Source: Strigomonas culicis | Taxonomy: Eukaryota; Euglenozoa; Kinetoplastea; Trypanosomatida; Trypanosomatidae | NCBI GenBank assembly: GCA_000482145.1 | Contig: AUXH01000566.1 | Coordinates: 1 to 12,537, forward strand | Direction: 5' to 3' | Length of the DNA stretch: 12,537 bases | In this document: positions 1 to 6,842 of the stretch, piece by piece | Position numbering within the stretch: the stretch's first letter is position 1 | Layout: every line of letters begins with the position of its first letter | The notes under the pieces: generated by a model | Databases searched by the model: none | Told to the model about the DNA's origin: nothing | The model's input: the letters and a program-made list of their open reading frames with translations, nothing else | Position numbers and translations under genes: made by a program

Positions 1-1
1 C

Positions 2-1315
2 GGCGCGCCGCCGTCGCGCGTCCTCGGCGTCGCCTTCCTCGTGCAGCTGCTGGGCGCCGACTGCTGGCCGGCGGTGCTCGAGCTGCTGCCGCCGCTCGTC
101 GTGGAGCCGCTGCTGCGGGACGCGGGCCGCGGCCGCGGCGGCGTCGCGCACGAGTGGGAGTCACACGCGGTGACGCTCGAGGCGCTGACGCTGGCGTTCC
201 GCAAGGCAATTCTTCTCCATGCCCAGGAGCAGCTGGCGCCGGCGGCAGCGCCGGATGGCGCGCCGTCCCTGTCGCAGCGCATCCTGGTGCGCCTGCCCCT
301 GCCGCTGCTCGACCGCGCGACGGAGCGCTGCCTGTCCCTCTTCCTACCGGCGCCGCCGCTGCAGCGGCAGCTCGCGCTGTCCATCGTGGGCAACCGCCTG
401 CTGCCCGACCACCAGCCCCGCACGGCGGGCATGTGGGTGCACGTCCTGCTGCGCGCGCCGGCCGCGCTCTTCCGCTCCTGCCTCGTGCCGGTCGAGAGCG
501 AGCCGCTGCCGCTGCAGGAGTTCGCGAGCGCGGAGGGGACCGCCTCGCGCCACGCGCCGTCCGCCCGCGGCAGCGTCACCGCTGCCGTCGCAAACGACTC
601 CCTCAGCGCATCCTTCTCCGCGAGCGAGCTGTGGGGGAGCTACTTCGCGGCGGCGGCGGCGGGCGCCGCCGCCACGTCCTCCATCCACGTGCTGAGCGGC
701 AAGGTCGAGAGCACGTACGTCGTGGCGCCGCTGAACCAGTCGTGGGACACCTGCGGCGTCGTGCAGGCCGTCCTGGCGCGCCAGGCCGCGCTCAGCCCCT
801 TCCAGCTGCTCGCGGTCGTGGCCGCGGCGCTGCTGAGCCCGCAGGACGCGGAGGTGCAGCAGGCGCGGCTCCTCCACGACCTACATGTCGCCGGGGCCGA
901 CGGGGCCGGCGCGTCGGACGCGGACGCGGACGCGGACGAGGCCGCGCTCTGCGTGACGCTGCGCGACCTGGCGCTGGAGCCGCCCGCGGCGGAGGCGGCG
1001 GACACCGCCTTCTTCTGGCGGATGGACCACGCGAGCGCGGCATCGCTGGCGGACACCTTCTGGCGCTCCGCGCTGCGGCGCCTCTTTCCCACCATCGCGC
1101 AGTGCATCGCGGCGGCGCCCCCCACGCCGGCGGCGGAGAGCCCCGGCGAGGCGGACGCAGCCGCGCGCGAGACGCGGCAGCTCGCGGTCGCCGTCCTCTT
1201 CACCCTCTTCCGGCGCCACGCCCCTGCGGCGGTGCAGCAGCGCGGCTTCGGCAGCGGGCGGGCCCTGCTGAGGGAGGCGCTGCACTGGGCGGGCGGTCTC
1301 GCCGCCAGCGACTGA
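2..1315 (+). CDS. Unrecognised alanine-rich, mostly helical protein, 3' part of gene (5' truncated)
   Basis: The reading frame is open from the first complete codon at position 2 and ends at TGA 1313-1315, giving 437 residues without the N-terminus. There is no ATG near the left edge; the GTG at position 41 is not a credible start in this type of genome. I do not recognise the family. The protein is rich in Leu and Ala, with amphipathic helical stretches such as LVRLPLPLLDRATERCLSLF and FWRSALRRLFPTIAQCI, which would suit an alpha-solenoid or other helical scaffold (inference). No signal peptide, membrane span or catalytic motif is evident in the visible part. A short Asp-Ala repeat comes from a tandem GACGCG hexamer at 917-938, and a poly-Ala stretch lies near 646-675. 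Third-position GC is very high. That supports a real coding frame but also keeps several other frames open by chance. The gene shares its strand with the downstream genes. Confidence 0.75.
   Translation, partial: GAPPSRVLGVAFLVQLLGADCWPAVLELLPPLVVEPLLRDAGRGRGGVAHEWESHAVTLEALTLAFRKAILLHAQEQLAPAAAPDGAPSLSQRILVRLPLPLLDRATERCLSLFLPAPPLQRQLALSIVGNRLLPDHQPRTAGMWVHVLLRAPAALFRSCLVPVESEPLPLQEFASAEGTASRHAPSARGSVTAAVANDSLSASFSASELWGSYFAAAAAGAAATSSIHVLSGKVESTYVVAPLNQSWDTCGVVQAVLARQAALSPFQLLAVVAAALLSPQDAEVQQARLLHDLHVAGADGAGASDADADADEAALCVTLRDLALEPPAAEAADTAFFWRMDHASAASLADTFWRSALRRLFPTIAQCIAAAPPTPAAESPGEADAAARETRQLAVAVLFTLFRRHAPAAVQQRGFGSGRALLREALHWAGGLAASD
917..938 (+). repeat. GACGCG hexanucleotide tandem repeat inside the first gene
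   Basis: Nearly four perfect GACGCG units are read in frame as Asp-Ala repeats (DADADADE). The repeat length is a multiple of three, so unit gain or loss would not shift the frame. Confidence 0.8.
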
Positions 1316-1654
1316 GCCGGCGGAGGATCATGTAAACTACCCATACCTTTATGTATATGTACACCATCATGGTCGGTGGCGCGCGTGTCAGACGTCCGCG
1401 CCTGACATGAGCGAAGCCATTCATACTTGTATAAACCATCACCGGGGCATACACATATATATATGTATACCGGACCTCTTAGATGCACTATCTTGTTCTA
1501 CACTACTTATCAACTGTTTTACATGGAAACGGTAGGACACTTCATGTGTAGGTGCATCTACATATCCCATTATCTACTGTTTCTTCTTTTATACACTCTT
1601 CCTCTTTTTTGTTTTTATTTCATTTAGCTATAGGTTTGAAATATTCTAGACATC

Positions 1655-1668
1655 AAAAAAAAAAAAAA
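1655..1668 (+). repeat. A14 homopolymer run
   Basis: Fourteen consecutive A in the intergenic region, between two polypyrimidine blocks. It is probably replication slippage. Confidence 0.85.
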
Positions 1669-1715
1669 TTGAACTCGTTGAATCGGATCGCGTTTTATTC
1701 TAATCATTTTTGGCG

Positions 1716-1784
1716 CTTCTTCTTACTTGCTTTTTCTTTTTTAGTAGTCTTCTTTTTGCTATACATTTTTTTTTTTGCTTCAAG
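1716..1784 (+). promoter_or_regulatory. Candidate spliced-leader acceptor (polypyrimidine tract plus AG) for the first prominin-like gene
   Basis: A pyrimidine-rich block including a T11 run (1766-1776) is followed by AG at 1783-1784, 122 bases before the ATG at 1907. Alternative acceptors are AG 1743-1744 inside the block and AG 1835-1836 after a short CCTTTTC tract. Trypanosomatids use such tract-plus-AG signals for trans-splicing. Which AG is used cannot be decided from sequence alone. Confidence 0.45.
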
Positions 1785-1870
1785 ATATACATTAGATTTT
1801 CATCGCCGGACTTGCATACTGTTTATACCTTTTCAGGGTCGAATAATTAACAAATAAGAATTAAAAAATA

Positions 1871-1884
1871 ATATATATATATAT
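1871..1884. repeat. (AT)7 dinucleotide repeat in the 5' flank
   Basis: Seven AT units lie 22 bases before the ATG at 1907, inside the probable 5' UTR of the first prominin-like gene. Confidence 0.85.
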
Positions 1885-1906
1885 AAAAAAACCATTGCCG
1901 TTAACC

Positions 1907-3439
1907 ATGAAGCGTTTCACGGCTTTTCTTGCGTGTGTTCTTGCTTTCCTCTCCCTCGCGGCCACCTTCGCCTCGGCGCAGAAGTCGCTCGAGTGCGACA
2001 ATGTGTGGTCCGGTCCCTCCAACAGCAACGACTTGTTTGATTGCCTGAAGGACACAGACCGCATCCGCTCCCAGTGGCAGTACTACCTGTGGCCAGGTTT
2101 TTCCGTGATCATTCTCCTCTTCATTGTGTTCGGTATCACCATTGTGTGCTGCTACCGCTGCTGCTGCTGCTGCTGCTGCACGTACTGCTGTGTAGAGTGT
2201 GTGAACCCACAGGAGGAGGCCCACCGCGCGAGCGCGCGGTGCTCGCTGTGGCTGTGGGTGATCTTCGCCCTCCTCTGGGCCATGGGCACGTGCGTGGTGA
2301 TCATACTTGGCGCCGATGCGCTCATGAAAGCGGCGCGCAGCGCGATCAATGACATGGAGGCGAACTCGTTGCAGTACATCAATAACACCAAGGTCACCGT
2401 GGACGCCCTACTGGCCGACGCCTCCGCGCACAACACGAACGTCGACCTCTCCATCATGGACGACATCATCACGGAGTTTGGTGGTATTCTCTCGACCATT
2501 AAGGGCTACTTCACGTACTTCCAGACCGTCCGCATTGTGACCTACTGCGTCGGCGCCGTGGGTGTGGCGTTGATGCTGCTCGTCGCCGTCTTTGCCGCCT
2601 GCCGTGCCGGCAGCGGCTGCTCCGTCTGCTTCAGCTTCCTGTACGGTCTCTTTGCCTTTGCCTTCTCCCTCTGCGCGATCGCCCTTACGGTGGTCGTCTA
2701 CGCGCTGACGGCCTCCTGCGGCGAGGTGCACCTGCAGTTCACGCGCGACCCGGGCATCCTGCAGTGGTTCGTCGTGCCATGGTGCGAGGACACGTTCAAC
2801 CTGACCTCCCTCCACGTGCAGCTCAAGGAAAGCGTCGTGAACGCCTCCGAGAGCGCCTGTGCGGAGTTGCTCACGTACTGCGACGCCACCGATGAGACCT
2901 ACGACGCAAGCAGCGACGACAAGCGTAACCGTATCTTCATGTGCGGTAGGGCCATCACGAAAAAGACGGAGTGCATGGACCTGGATACAGTCGTAGAGGT
3001 GATTAATGCCACCTACGCAAAGCCGGTCCTCACCAATATGCTCTGCGTCAACGCGCAGTTGACCAACAACGAGCTCCACACGTGCACGCTCGAGCGCTGC
3101 GCGACCGATTGCGTGAACTACGACACGCCGTCCATCCAGGCCAAGTCGTGGTCGACGAGTGTGGTGAACTCCGCCGCGTTCGCGGAGAACGCCACGCGCG
3201 CCTTTTCCCTCGTCGAGCCCATCCTGAGCTGCCAGTACATCGTGGACAACCTCGCCTCCAACTTCGAGAACCCTTTCATCAGCGGTGGCAAGAACTGCTC
3301 CGCGCTGCGCTCCTCCTCGATCATGTTGGCGACGGGCTTCTTCGTTGGCGCGCTTATGTTCATTGCGGGCATCTACGTCCTCCACCGTGGCAGCTGGATC
3401 TGGCCAGAGAACCGAGGAGAGGACATGCGAGACAAGTAG
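1907..3439 (+). CDS. Prominin/tweety-like five-span membrane glycoprotein, upstream paralogue
   Basis: The start is ATG 1907, with A at -3; the TTG four codons upstream is ignored because trypanosomatids use ATG. The stop is TAG 3437-3439, giving 510 residues. Residues 1-24 look like a cleaved signal peptide ending FASAQ. Predicted membrane spans are about 59-82, 113-138, 209-232, 243-269 and 473-493. This places the N-terminus and two loops (139-208 and 270-472) outside, and a short tail of about 17 residues inside. A cysteine cluster follows span 1 (C81, C82, a run of seven at C85-C91, C94, C95, C98). The five-span topology with Cys-rich residues at the span 1/cytoplasm boundary is that of prominins, while the length is closer to tweety proteins. 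N-glycosylation sequons sit only in the predicted ectodomains (N159, N298, N312, N367, N428, N463). Paired cysteines in loop 2 suggest disulfides. A surface or curved-membrane role, possibly lipid binding, is inferred from the families. The next gene is a paralogue. Confidence 0.88.
   Translation: MKRFTAFLACVLAFLSLAATFASAQKSLECDNVWSGPSNSNDLFDCLKDTDRIRSQWQYYLWPGFSVIILLFIVFGITIVCCYRCCCCCCCTYCCVECVNPQEEAHRASARCSLWLWVIFALLWAMGTCVVIILGADALMKAARSAINDMEANSLQYINNTKVTVDALLADASAHNTNVDLSIMDDIITEFGGILSTIKGYFTYFQTVRIVTYCVGAVGVALMLLVAVFAACRAGSGCSVCFSFLYGLFAFAFSLCAIALTVVVYALTASCGEVHLQFTRDPGILQWFVVPWCEDTFNLTSLHVQLKESVVNASESACAELLTYCDATDETYDASSDDKRNRIFMCGRAITKKTECMDLDTVVEVINATYAKPVLTNMLCVNAQLTNNELHTCTLERCATDCVNYDTPSIQAKSWSTSVVNSAAFAENATRAFSLVEPILSCQYIVDNLASNFENPFISGGKNCSALRSSSIMLATGFFVGALMFIAGIYVLHRGSWIWPENRGEDMRDK
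2159..2179 (+). repeat. (TGC)7 triplet repeat encoding seven consecutive cysteines
   Basis: Seven perfect TGC codons in the first prominin-like gene encode C85-C91, immediately after membrane span 1. With the preceding GC the tract is a CTG/CAG-class microsatellite. The paralogue has a shorter, interrupted Cys block at the same place. Confidence 0.9.
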
Positions 3440-3616
3440 TTTATACACGGCGCAGCGCCATCAAAGCACTAATCAGAATGTGGCAAGCGTTACAAAGATG
3501 TAGATAATATGCACATGATTTTTGATGCGCATCGGTAACGCTTTTTTTTTGTGTGTGTGGTTGTTCCTTCTTTGTTTGTTTGACTTTCTTATTATACTTT
3601 TCTTTCTTTCTGTTGA

Positions 3617-3634
3617 CCTTTTTTTTTCTTTCAG
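3617..3634 (+). promoter_or_regulatory. Polypyrimidine tract and AG, candidate splice acceptor without an obvious gene
   Basis: An unbroken C/T run from 3617 to 3632 ends in AG at 3633-3634. The first ATG after it (3649) opens only a seven-codon reading frame. It could be an upstream alternative acceptor for the next gene, or a decoy in T-rich DNA. Confidence 0.3.
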
Positions 3635-3801
3635 ATTTGCTTTTCAACATGAATGAAACGGTAAAGATGTAAATAGTCAAAAAATAGTGATAATAGTAAA
3701 CAAATATAATCAGGTAGTGGCAAACTTCAATGCATATATAAAGACCCCGATGCATGCAGCACACGCAAACGTCTTCGTTTTCTCTATATTTTTTTTTTGC
3801 G

Positions 3802-3837
3802 TTCTTTTAAGAGGATGATGCTTTCCTCTTAAAAGAA
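3802..3837 (+). repeat. Perfect 14-bp inverted repeat (hairpin) with an 8-base loop
   Basis: The left arm TTCTTTTAAGAGGA (3802-3815) is perfectly complementary to the right arm TCCTCTTAAAAGAA (3824-3837), with loop TGATGCTT. As RNA it would form a long uninterrupted stem in the 3' UTR of the upstream gene, the 5' leader of the next, or the discarded spacer. No terminal direct repeats or transposase mark it as a mobile element. Its function is unknown. Confidence 0.75.
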
Positions 3838-3970
3838 ACAAAGCAAACATTTGTGCCTGACTTGTGTGTGCGTATGTATGCGTTTTTTTTTCCGTCGCCC
3901 CCTGTTCAAATCTTTTTGATCTTCTATTTTCGTGAACTTCTTCTTTTTTTCTTTTTCATGTGTGTTTTTA

Positions 3971-4002
3971 TTTTATTCCTTCTGTCGTTCTTTTTTTTTC
4001 AG
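3971..4002 (+). promoter_or_regulatory. Candidate spliced-leader acceptor ahead of the small ORF
   Basis: A strong pyrimidine tract with a T-run at 3991-3999 ends in CAG, with AG at 4001-4002. It lies 14 bases before the ATG at 4017 of a possible small ORF. It could equally be a distal acceptor for the gene starting at 4399. Confidence 0.35.
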
Positions 4003-4016
4003 TTCAGCATTATGCA

Positions 4017-4214
4017 ATGTCATTTCTAAATCCAAGTAAAAAGATGCTTGACAACCTCCTGTGGTTTTTCTCCTTTACTACACATATTGTGATGGTTGCC
4101 ATTGTTATAATAGGGACCGGTAAAAGTGTTCTTCCTTGGAACAAGAAAGTACATACCTATCGCTTTCCTCGTCCTCCTTCCCTCTCTCTCTTCGTTTTTT
4201 TTCTTTTTAGATAA
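4017..4214 (+). CDS. Possible small membrane protein of 65 residues (doubtful)
   Basis: ATG 4017 to TAA 4212-4214. The first 45 residues look protein-like: a short polar start (MSFLNPSKK), one hydrophobic span at about residues 14-34 (LLWFFSFTTHIVMVAIVIIG), then a basic stretch around PWNKK. I do not recognise a family. In favour are a good splice acceptor just upstream and base composition from about 4012 to 4150 less homopolymeric than the surroundings. Against are AT-leaning codon use unlike the neighbours, a C-terminus (from about residue 49) that simply translates the polypyrimidine tract of the next acceptor, and an out-of-frame ATG at 4012 that would come first on an RNA spliced at 4002. 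It may be a real microprotein, a decayed gene or chance. Confidence 0.25.
   Translation: MSFLNPSKKMLDNLLWFFSFTTHIVMVAIVIIGTGKSVLPWNKKVHTYRFPRPPSLSLFVFFLFR
4161..4210 (+). promoter_or_regulatory. Probable spliced-leader acceptor for the second prominin-like gene
   Basis: A pyrimidine tract almost 50 bases long (only two purines) ends in TTTTTAG with AG at 4209-4210, 188 bases before the ATG at 4399. It is the strongest tract-plus-AG signal in this spacer, and its distance to the start codon is typical for trypanosomatids. Confidence 0.5.
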
Positions 4215-4398
4215 TAGTATTATTCGTTTTTTTTTCGTTTGTTTGTCTGTTCTTCAATTATTTGCCGAAGTTATATCATCATTTTTTTTTTACTGACATT
4301 ATTGTTTGTCTCTTTATTTCAAATTGCATATAAAACACCATCGCAAAAATATAAATAAATAAAGAGAATTAAAAAAAAACCAAGAACCAAAAGAAAAA

Positions 4399-6012
4399 AT
4401 GAAACCGATTCACTTATACACGTTGCTTGCCTTCCTCTTCGTCGGACTGGGGTGCGCTCAGTTGGCAGCAGCTCAACGCGGTCTGGAGTGTCAAATCGAA
4501 TGGGTCGAGCCATCCTCCGAAAACGACTTCCTTTCCTGCCTCCAAAACAAGCAGCGCATTGGCGCGCTGTGGAAGTATTATGTGTGGCCTGCGTTTTCCC
4601 TCCTCATTTTCCTCTTCTCCGTCATCGGGCTCGGCATTGTTTTCTGCAACAGCTGCTGCCATTGCTGCTGCTGCAAGAACTGCTGTGGGGAGGGCCAGTG
4701 CTGCATGGCCTGGGTGGACCTGCAGGACTCCACCGACCGCAAAAAGGCCCGCTGCTCTCTGTGGATCTGGATCGTCTTCGTCCTCCTGTGGGCCTGCGGG
4801 GTGTGCGTCCTCATCGTGTACGGCGTCGACTTGCTGACGCGCTCCGCGGAGCAGCTGCTCAACAACATCGAGAGTCAGCCCATCTCCTACTTTAACACGA
4901 CTAAGAACACGATCAATGCACTGGTGTCGGACTCGAGCCTGAGTCTCACCGCCTTCGATGATGTGATCAACGAATTTGGGGATCAGGTTTCGAACGTGCG
5001 GAATAACTACTTCAAGTACTTCACAATTGCCAAGATCGTCTCCATCTGCGTCGGCGTCGTCGGCGTCGTCGTCACGCTCCTCATTTTTGCCTTTGCCTTC
5101 TGCCGTTGCGCGACGTTCGGGTTCCACTACAGTGGTGTTTTCTACCTGTTCAGCATCATCTACGCACTGCTCGCGGTGGTGTTCACCCTCATCCAGTACG
5201 TCATGTACTCCATCTGCGGTGAGGTCAGTCTACACGCGCAGCGCGAACCGGGCATCTTCACGTGGTACCTCGTGCCGTGGTGTGAGAAAAAGTTCGACTT
5301 CACCGGGGTGAAGGATAACCTCGCCACAACGGAGTCCACGACGTCTGACAGCGCCTGCAGTTCAATGGAGCAACACTCCATCATCTACAATGGTCAGACC
5401 GGAGGCACCACGTACTTCACCGCCTCCCCGCTGATCGATCGAGGCACCTGCACCAGCTTCTCCGTCGTCAGCACGGTGATCTCATCGCTCGTGCTGGACG
5501 CTACCTACACTTCTCAATGCAGTGGGAAGAGCCCGTGCACCATCAGCACGTGCGTGGAGTACTGTACGGATTCCACTTTGAAGACGGCGGCACAGAACAT
5601 GGTGACCGCCGCCCAGACGGCCTCCGACGCGAGCACGGCGCTCAGCCTTGTCAAGCCGCTGCTGGACTGCTACTACGTCATTGACCAAATCGCCTCGGCG
5701 TTCGAGACGACCGGGACCCAGTCGCAGTTCCAGGTCGCGGAGTCCAACGACCAGTGCACGAACATGCGGACCTCCGCTACGATGGTCGCATGCGGCTTCT
5801 TCGTCGGTACGCTCATGTACATGATGGGGATCTACGTCCTCCACCGCGGAAGGTGGATCTGGAAGAGCAAGCCGTACAGGGACCTCAGCCCGAACGATGG
5901 CAAAGACTCGGGAAATGAAAGGAGGAAAAATGAGGAAAAGAAGAAAAAGAAACACCGAAAGCACTCATCTCCCCGCCGTACGAGTGACAGTCTCGAAGCA
6001 GTTAACAACTAA
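4399..6012 (+). CDS. Prominin/tweety-like five-span membrane protein, downstream paralogue with polybasic tail
   Basis: ATG 4399 (A at -3) to TAA 6010-6012, 537 residues. A signal peptide is likely at residues 1-25 (ending LAAAQ). Spans are at about 60-83, 119-143, 212-235, 246-272 and 463-482. The cytoplasmic Cys cluster after span 1 covers C83 to C102 (eleven Cys, including a run of four). Outer loops are 144-211 and 273-462, the latter with about ten Cys. It aligns end to end with the preceding gene; roughly a third or more of positions match by eye. Conservation is strongest around span 1, around CGEV...PGI..W..VPWCE at the start of loop 2, and in span 5 with GIYVLHRG.WIW. It differs by having fewer glycosylation sequons (N166 is one) and a 55-residue cytoplasmic tail with a Lys/Arg-rich segment at about 508-527 absent from the first copy. 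Topology matches prominin/tweety; assignment to either family is inference. The pair looks like an old tandem duplication. Confidence 0.88.
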   Translation: MKPIHLYTLLAFLFVGLGCAQLAAAQRGLECQIEWVEPSSENDFLSCLQNKQRIGALWKYYVWPAFSLLIFLFSVIGLGIVFCNSCCHCCCCKNCCGEGQCCMAWVDLQDSTDRKKARCSLWIWIVFVLLWACGVCVLIVYGVDLLTRSAEQLLNNIESQPISYFNTTKNTINALVSDSSLSLTAFDDVINEFGDQVSNVRNNYFKYFTIAKIVSICVGVVGVVVTLLIFAFAFCRCATFGFHYSGVFYLFSIIYALLAVVFTLIQYVMYSICGEVSLHAQREPGIFTWYLVPWCEKKFDFTGVKDNLATTESTTSDSACSSMEQHSIIYNGQTGGTTYFTASPLIDRGTCTSFSVVSTVISSLVLDATYTSQCSGKSPCTISTCVEYCTDSTLKTAAQNMVTAAQTASDASTALSLVKPLLDCYYVIDQIASAFETTGTQSQFQVAESNDQCTNMRTSATMVACGFFVGTLMYMMGIYVLHRGRWIWKSKPYRDLSPNDGKDSGNERRKNEEKKKKKHRKHSSPRRTSDSLEAVNN

Positions 6013-6082
6013 AAGAAAGCGAACGTTAAAAAGAAAAGAGGATAAAAGCTGTTTTGAGTACTATTACTAGTGACCATTTTTA

Positions 6083-6114
6083 TCTCCCTTTGTTTTTTCC
6101 TTTGTTTTTTCCAG
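6083..6114 (+). promoter_or_regulatory. Polypyrimidine tract and AG, candidate splice acceptor shortly after the second prominin-like gene
   Basis: A pyrimidine block interrupted only by two G residues ends in CCAG at 6111-6114, about 100 bases after the stop codon at 6012. No credible gene follows for 850 bases. It may be a distal acceptor for the large gene at 6967, or unused. Confidence 0.3.
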
Positions 6115-6215
6115 TAAGACTGTATGCTATATACCAACAAAAAACAATGCACTTTTTTTTCCCTGCCCGATTTCTTGCTTTTGCATAATTCTATTTTCGT
6201 TATTGTTTTTTTCCC

Positions 6216-6231
6216 TGTGTGTGTGTGTGTG
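6216..6231 (+). repeat. (TG)8 dinucleotide repeat
   Basis: Eight perfect TG units in the intergenic region. TG/CA microsatellites are common in trypanosomatid spacers. Confidence 0.9.
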
Positions 6232-6610
6232 CTTTATTGTTTTCATCATGATAAAGACTCATTTCATGATTATGGAAAGCTGAGCAGTTTATATACGCAT
6301 CATATATATCTATATGTATTTATATACATGTTCATATATGTACCAATATATATTTATTCATTTTTTTACCTATAAAAGGAAAAAAAAAAGATTTAGGTAA
6401 TTCCCCTTTTCTCATGATCTACGGGTTTTTTTTTTGTCTGTTTGTTTCTTTTTCTAACTTACGGGTTTATTCTCTTAAAAAAAAAAAAGAAATAACATAT
6501 GTATGAACATCTACGGTTTTGATTTCATCAGTTTTCTCGTTTTCATGTGCTGTAGTTTTCTTGTCGGTCTCTACACTTCTGCAACGAATTAGTTAAGGAG
6601 AAGAAGAGTT

Positions 6611-6626
6611 AAAAAAAAAAAAAAAA
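6611..6626 (+). repeat. A16 homopolymer run
   Basis: Sixteen consecutive A, the longest homopolymer in the window. Its exact length is prone to sequencing error. Confidence 0.85.
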
Positions 6627-6842
6627 GATGAACACATACATGCATTTTTTTTTCTCTTTTGATGGAAATAAGCAGTGAAGTAGATCAAAGTGCGAAGCAC
6701 CATACGCTTATCCACTTCTCGCATACTCATTTTTTTTCTCTTGTCGTTTATTATATTAAATGTGAAAAGGTGTACCTTATCTCTGCTCTGTACTTTTGCT
6801 CGAACTACTCTAATACTCTTCACTAAACAAAAAGCTAACGAT

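Larger units (their letters stand above)
1316..1906. other. AT-rich intergenic region between the first gene and the first prominin-like gene
   Basis: This 591-base stretch holds the presumed 3' UTR of the upstream gene and the 5' UTR of the downstream gene. It has an alternating AT/CA patch near 1450-1467, a polypyrimidine run at 1577-1625 followed by AG at 1626-1627, an A14 run at 1655-1668, a second polypyrimidine block at 1716-1784 and a (AT)7 repeat at 1871-1884. Short ORFs here (66 to 101 codons) are translations of T-rich low-complexity DNA. I see no convincing gene. Confidence 0.75.
3440..4398. other. AT-rich intergenic region between the two prominin-like genes
   Basis: This 959-base region is dominated by T-rich tracts. 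It holds several polypyrimidine-AG acceptor candidates (AG at 3633-3634, 4001-4002 and 4209-4210), a GT repeat at 3551-3558, a 14-bp inverted repeat at 3802-3837 and a possible 65-codon ORF at 4017-4214. The last 30 bases before the next ATG are A-rich. The number of good acceptors exceeds what one downstream gene needs. Confidence 0.75.

Noticed and set aside
154..1335. 393-codon open frame on the + strand overlapping the first gene
   Set aside because: Its Arg/Gly/Ala/Pro-only composition is typical of an out-of-frame reading of GC-rich coding DNA. The frame ending at 1315 has normal hydrophobic and helical patterns.
640..1488. 282-codon minus-strand frame reaching into the intergenic region
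   Set aside because: It is an antisense shadow, low-complexity Ser/Ala, running out into AT-rich spacer with no acceptor signal on that strand.
1427..1857. Two overlapping short + strand ORFs (66 and 101 codons) in the first spacer
   Set aside because: Their translations are Phe/Leu/Tyr/Lys-rich products of T- and A-runs and they overlap splice signals. There is no sign of selection for protein.
1895..1906. TTG start four codons upstream of the first prominin-like gene
   Set aside because: Non-ATG initiation is not expected here. ATG 1907 has a good context and begins directly with the signal peptide.
3815..3860. ATGATGC and CTGA resembling C and D boxes of a snoRNA
   Set aside because: The C-like box is imperfect and lies in the arm and loop of the hairpin, the boxes are only about 36 bases apart, and there is no terminal stem.
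3904..3912. GTTCAAATC, a match to the tRNA B-box consensus
   Set aside because: The flanks do not form a T-arm stem, no A-box or cloverleaf fits upstream, and a T-run interrupts where the body should be.
4119..4210. Possible cis-intron (GTAAAAGT to TTTTTAG) in the small ORF
   Set aside because: Cis-introns are extremely rare in trypanosomatids. The reading frame after the join is only T-rich low complexity, and the 3' AG is better explained as the trans-splice acceptor of the next gene.
6124..6375. 83-codon ORF after a strong splice acceptor
   Set aside because: The translation consists of Tyr/Phe/Ile/Val/Cys runs from T-rich, TG and AT repeats. There is no protein-like pattern or coding bias.
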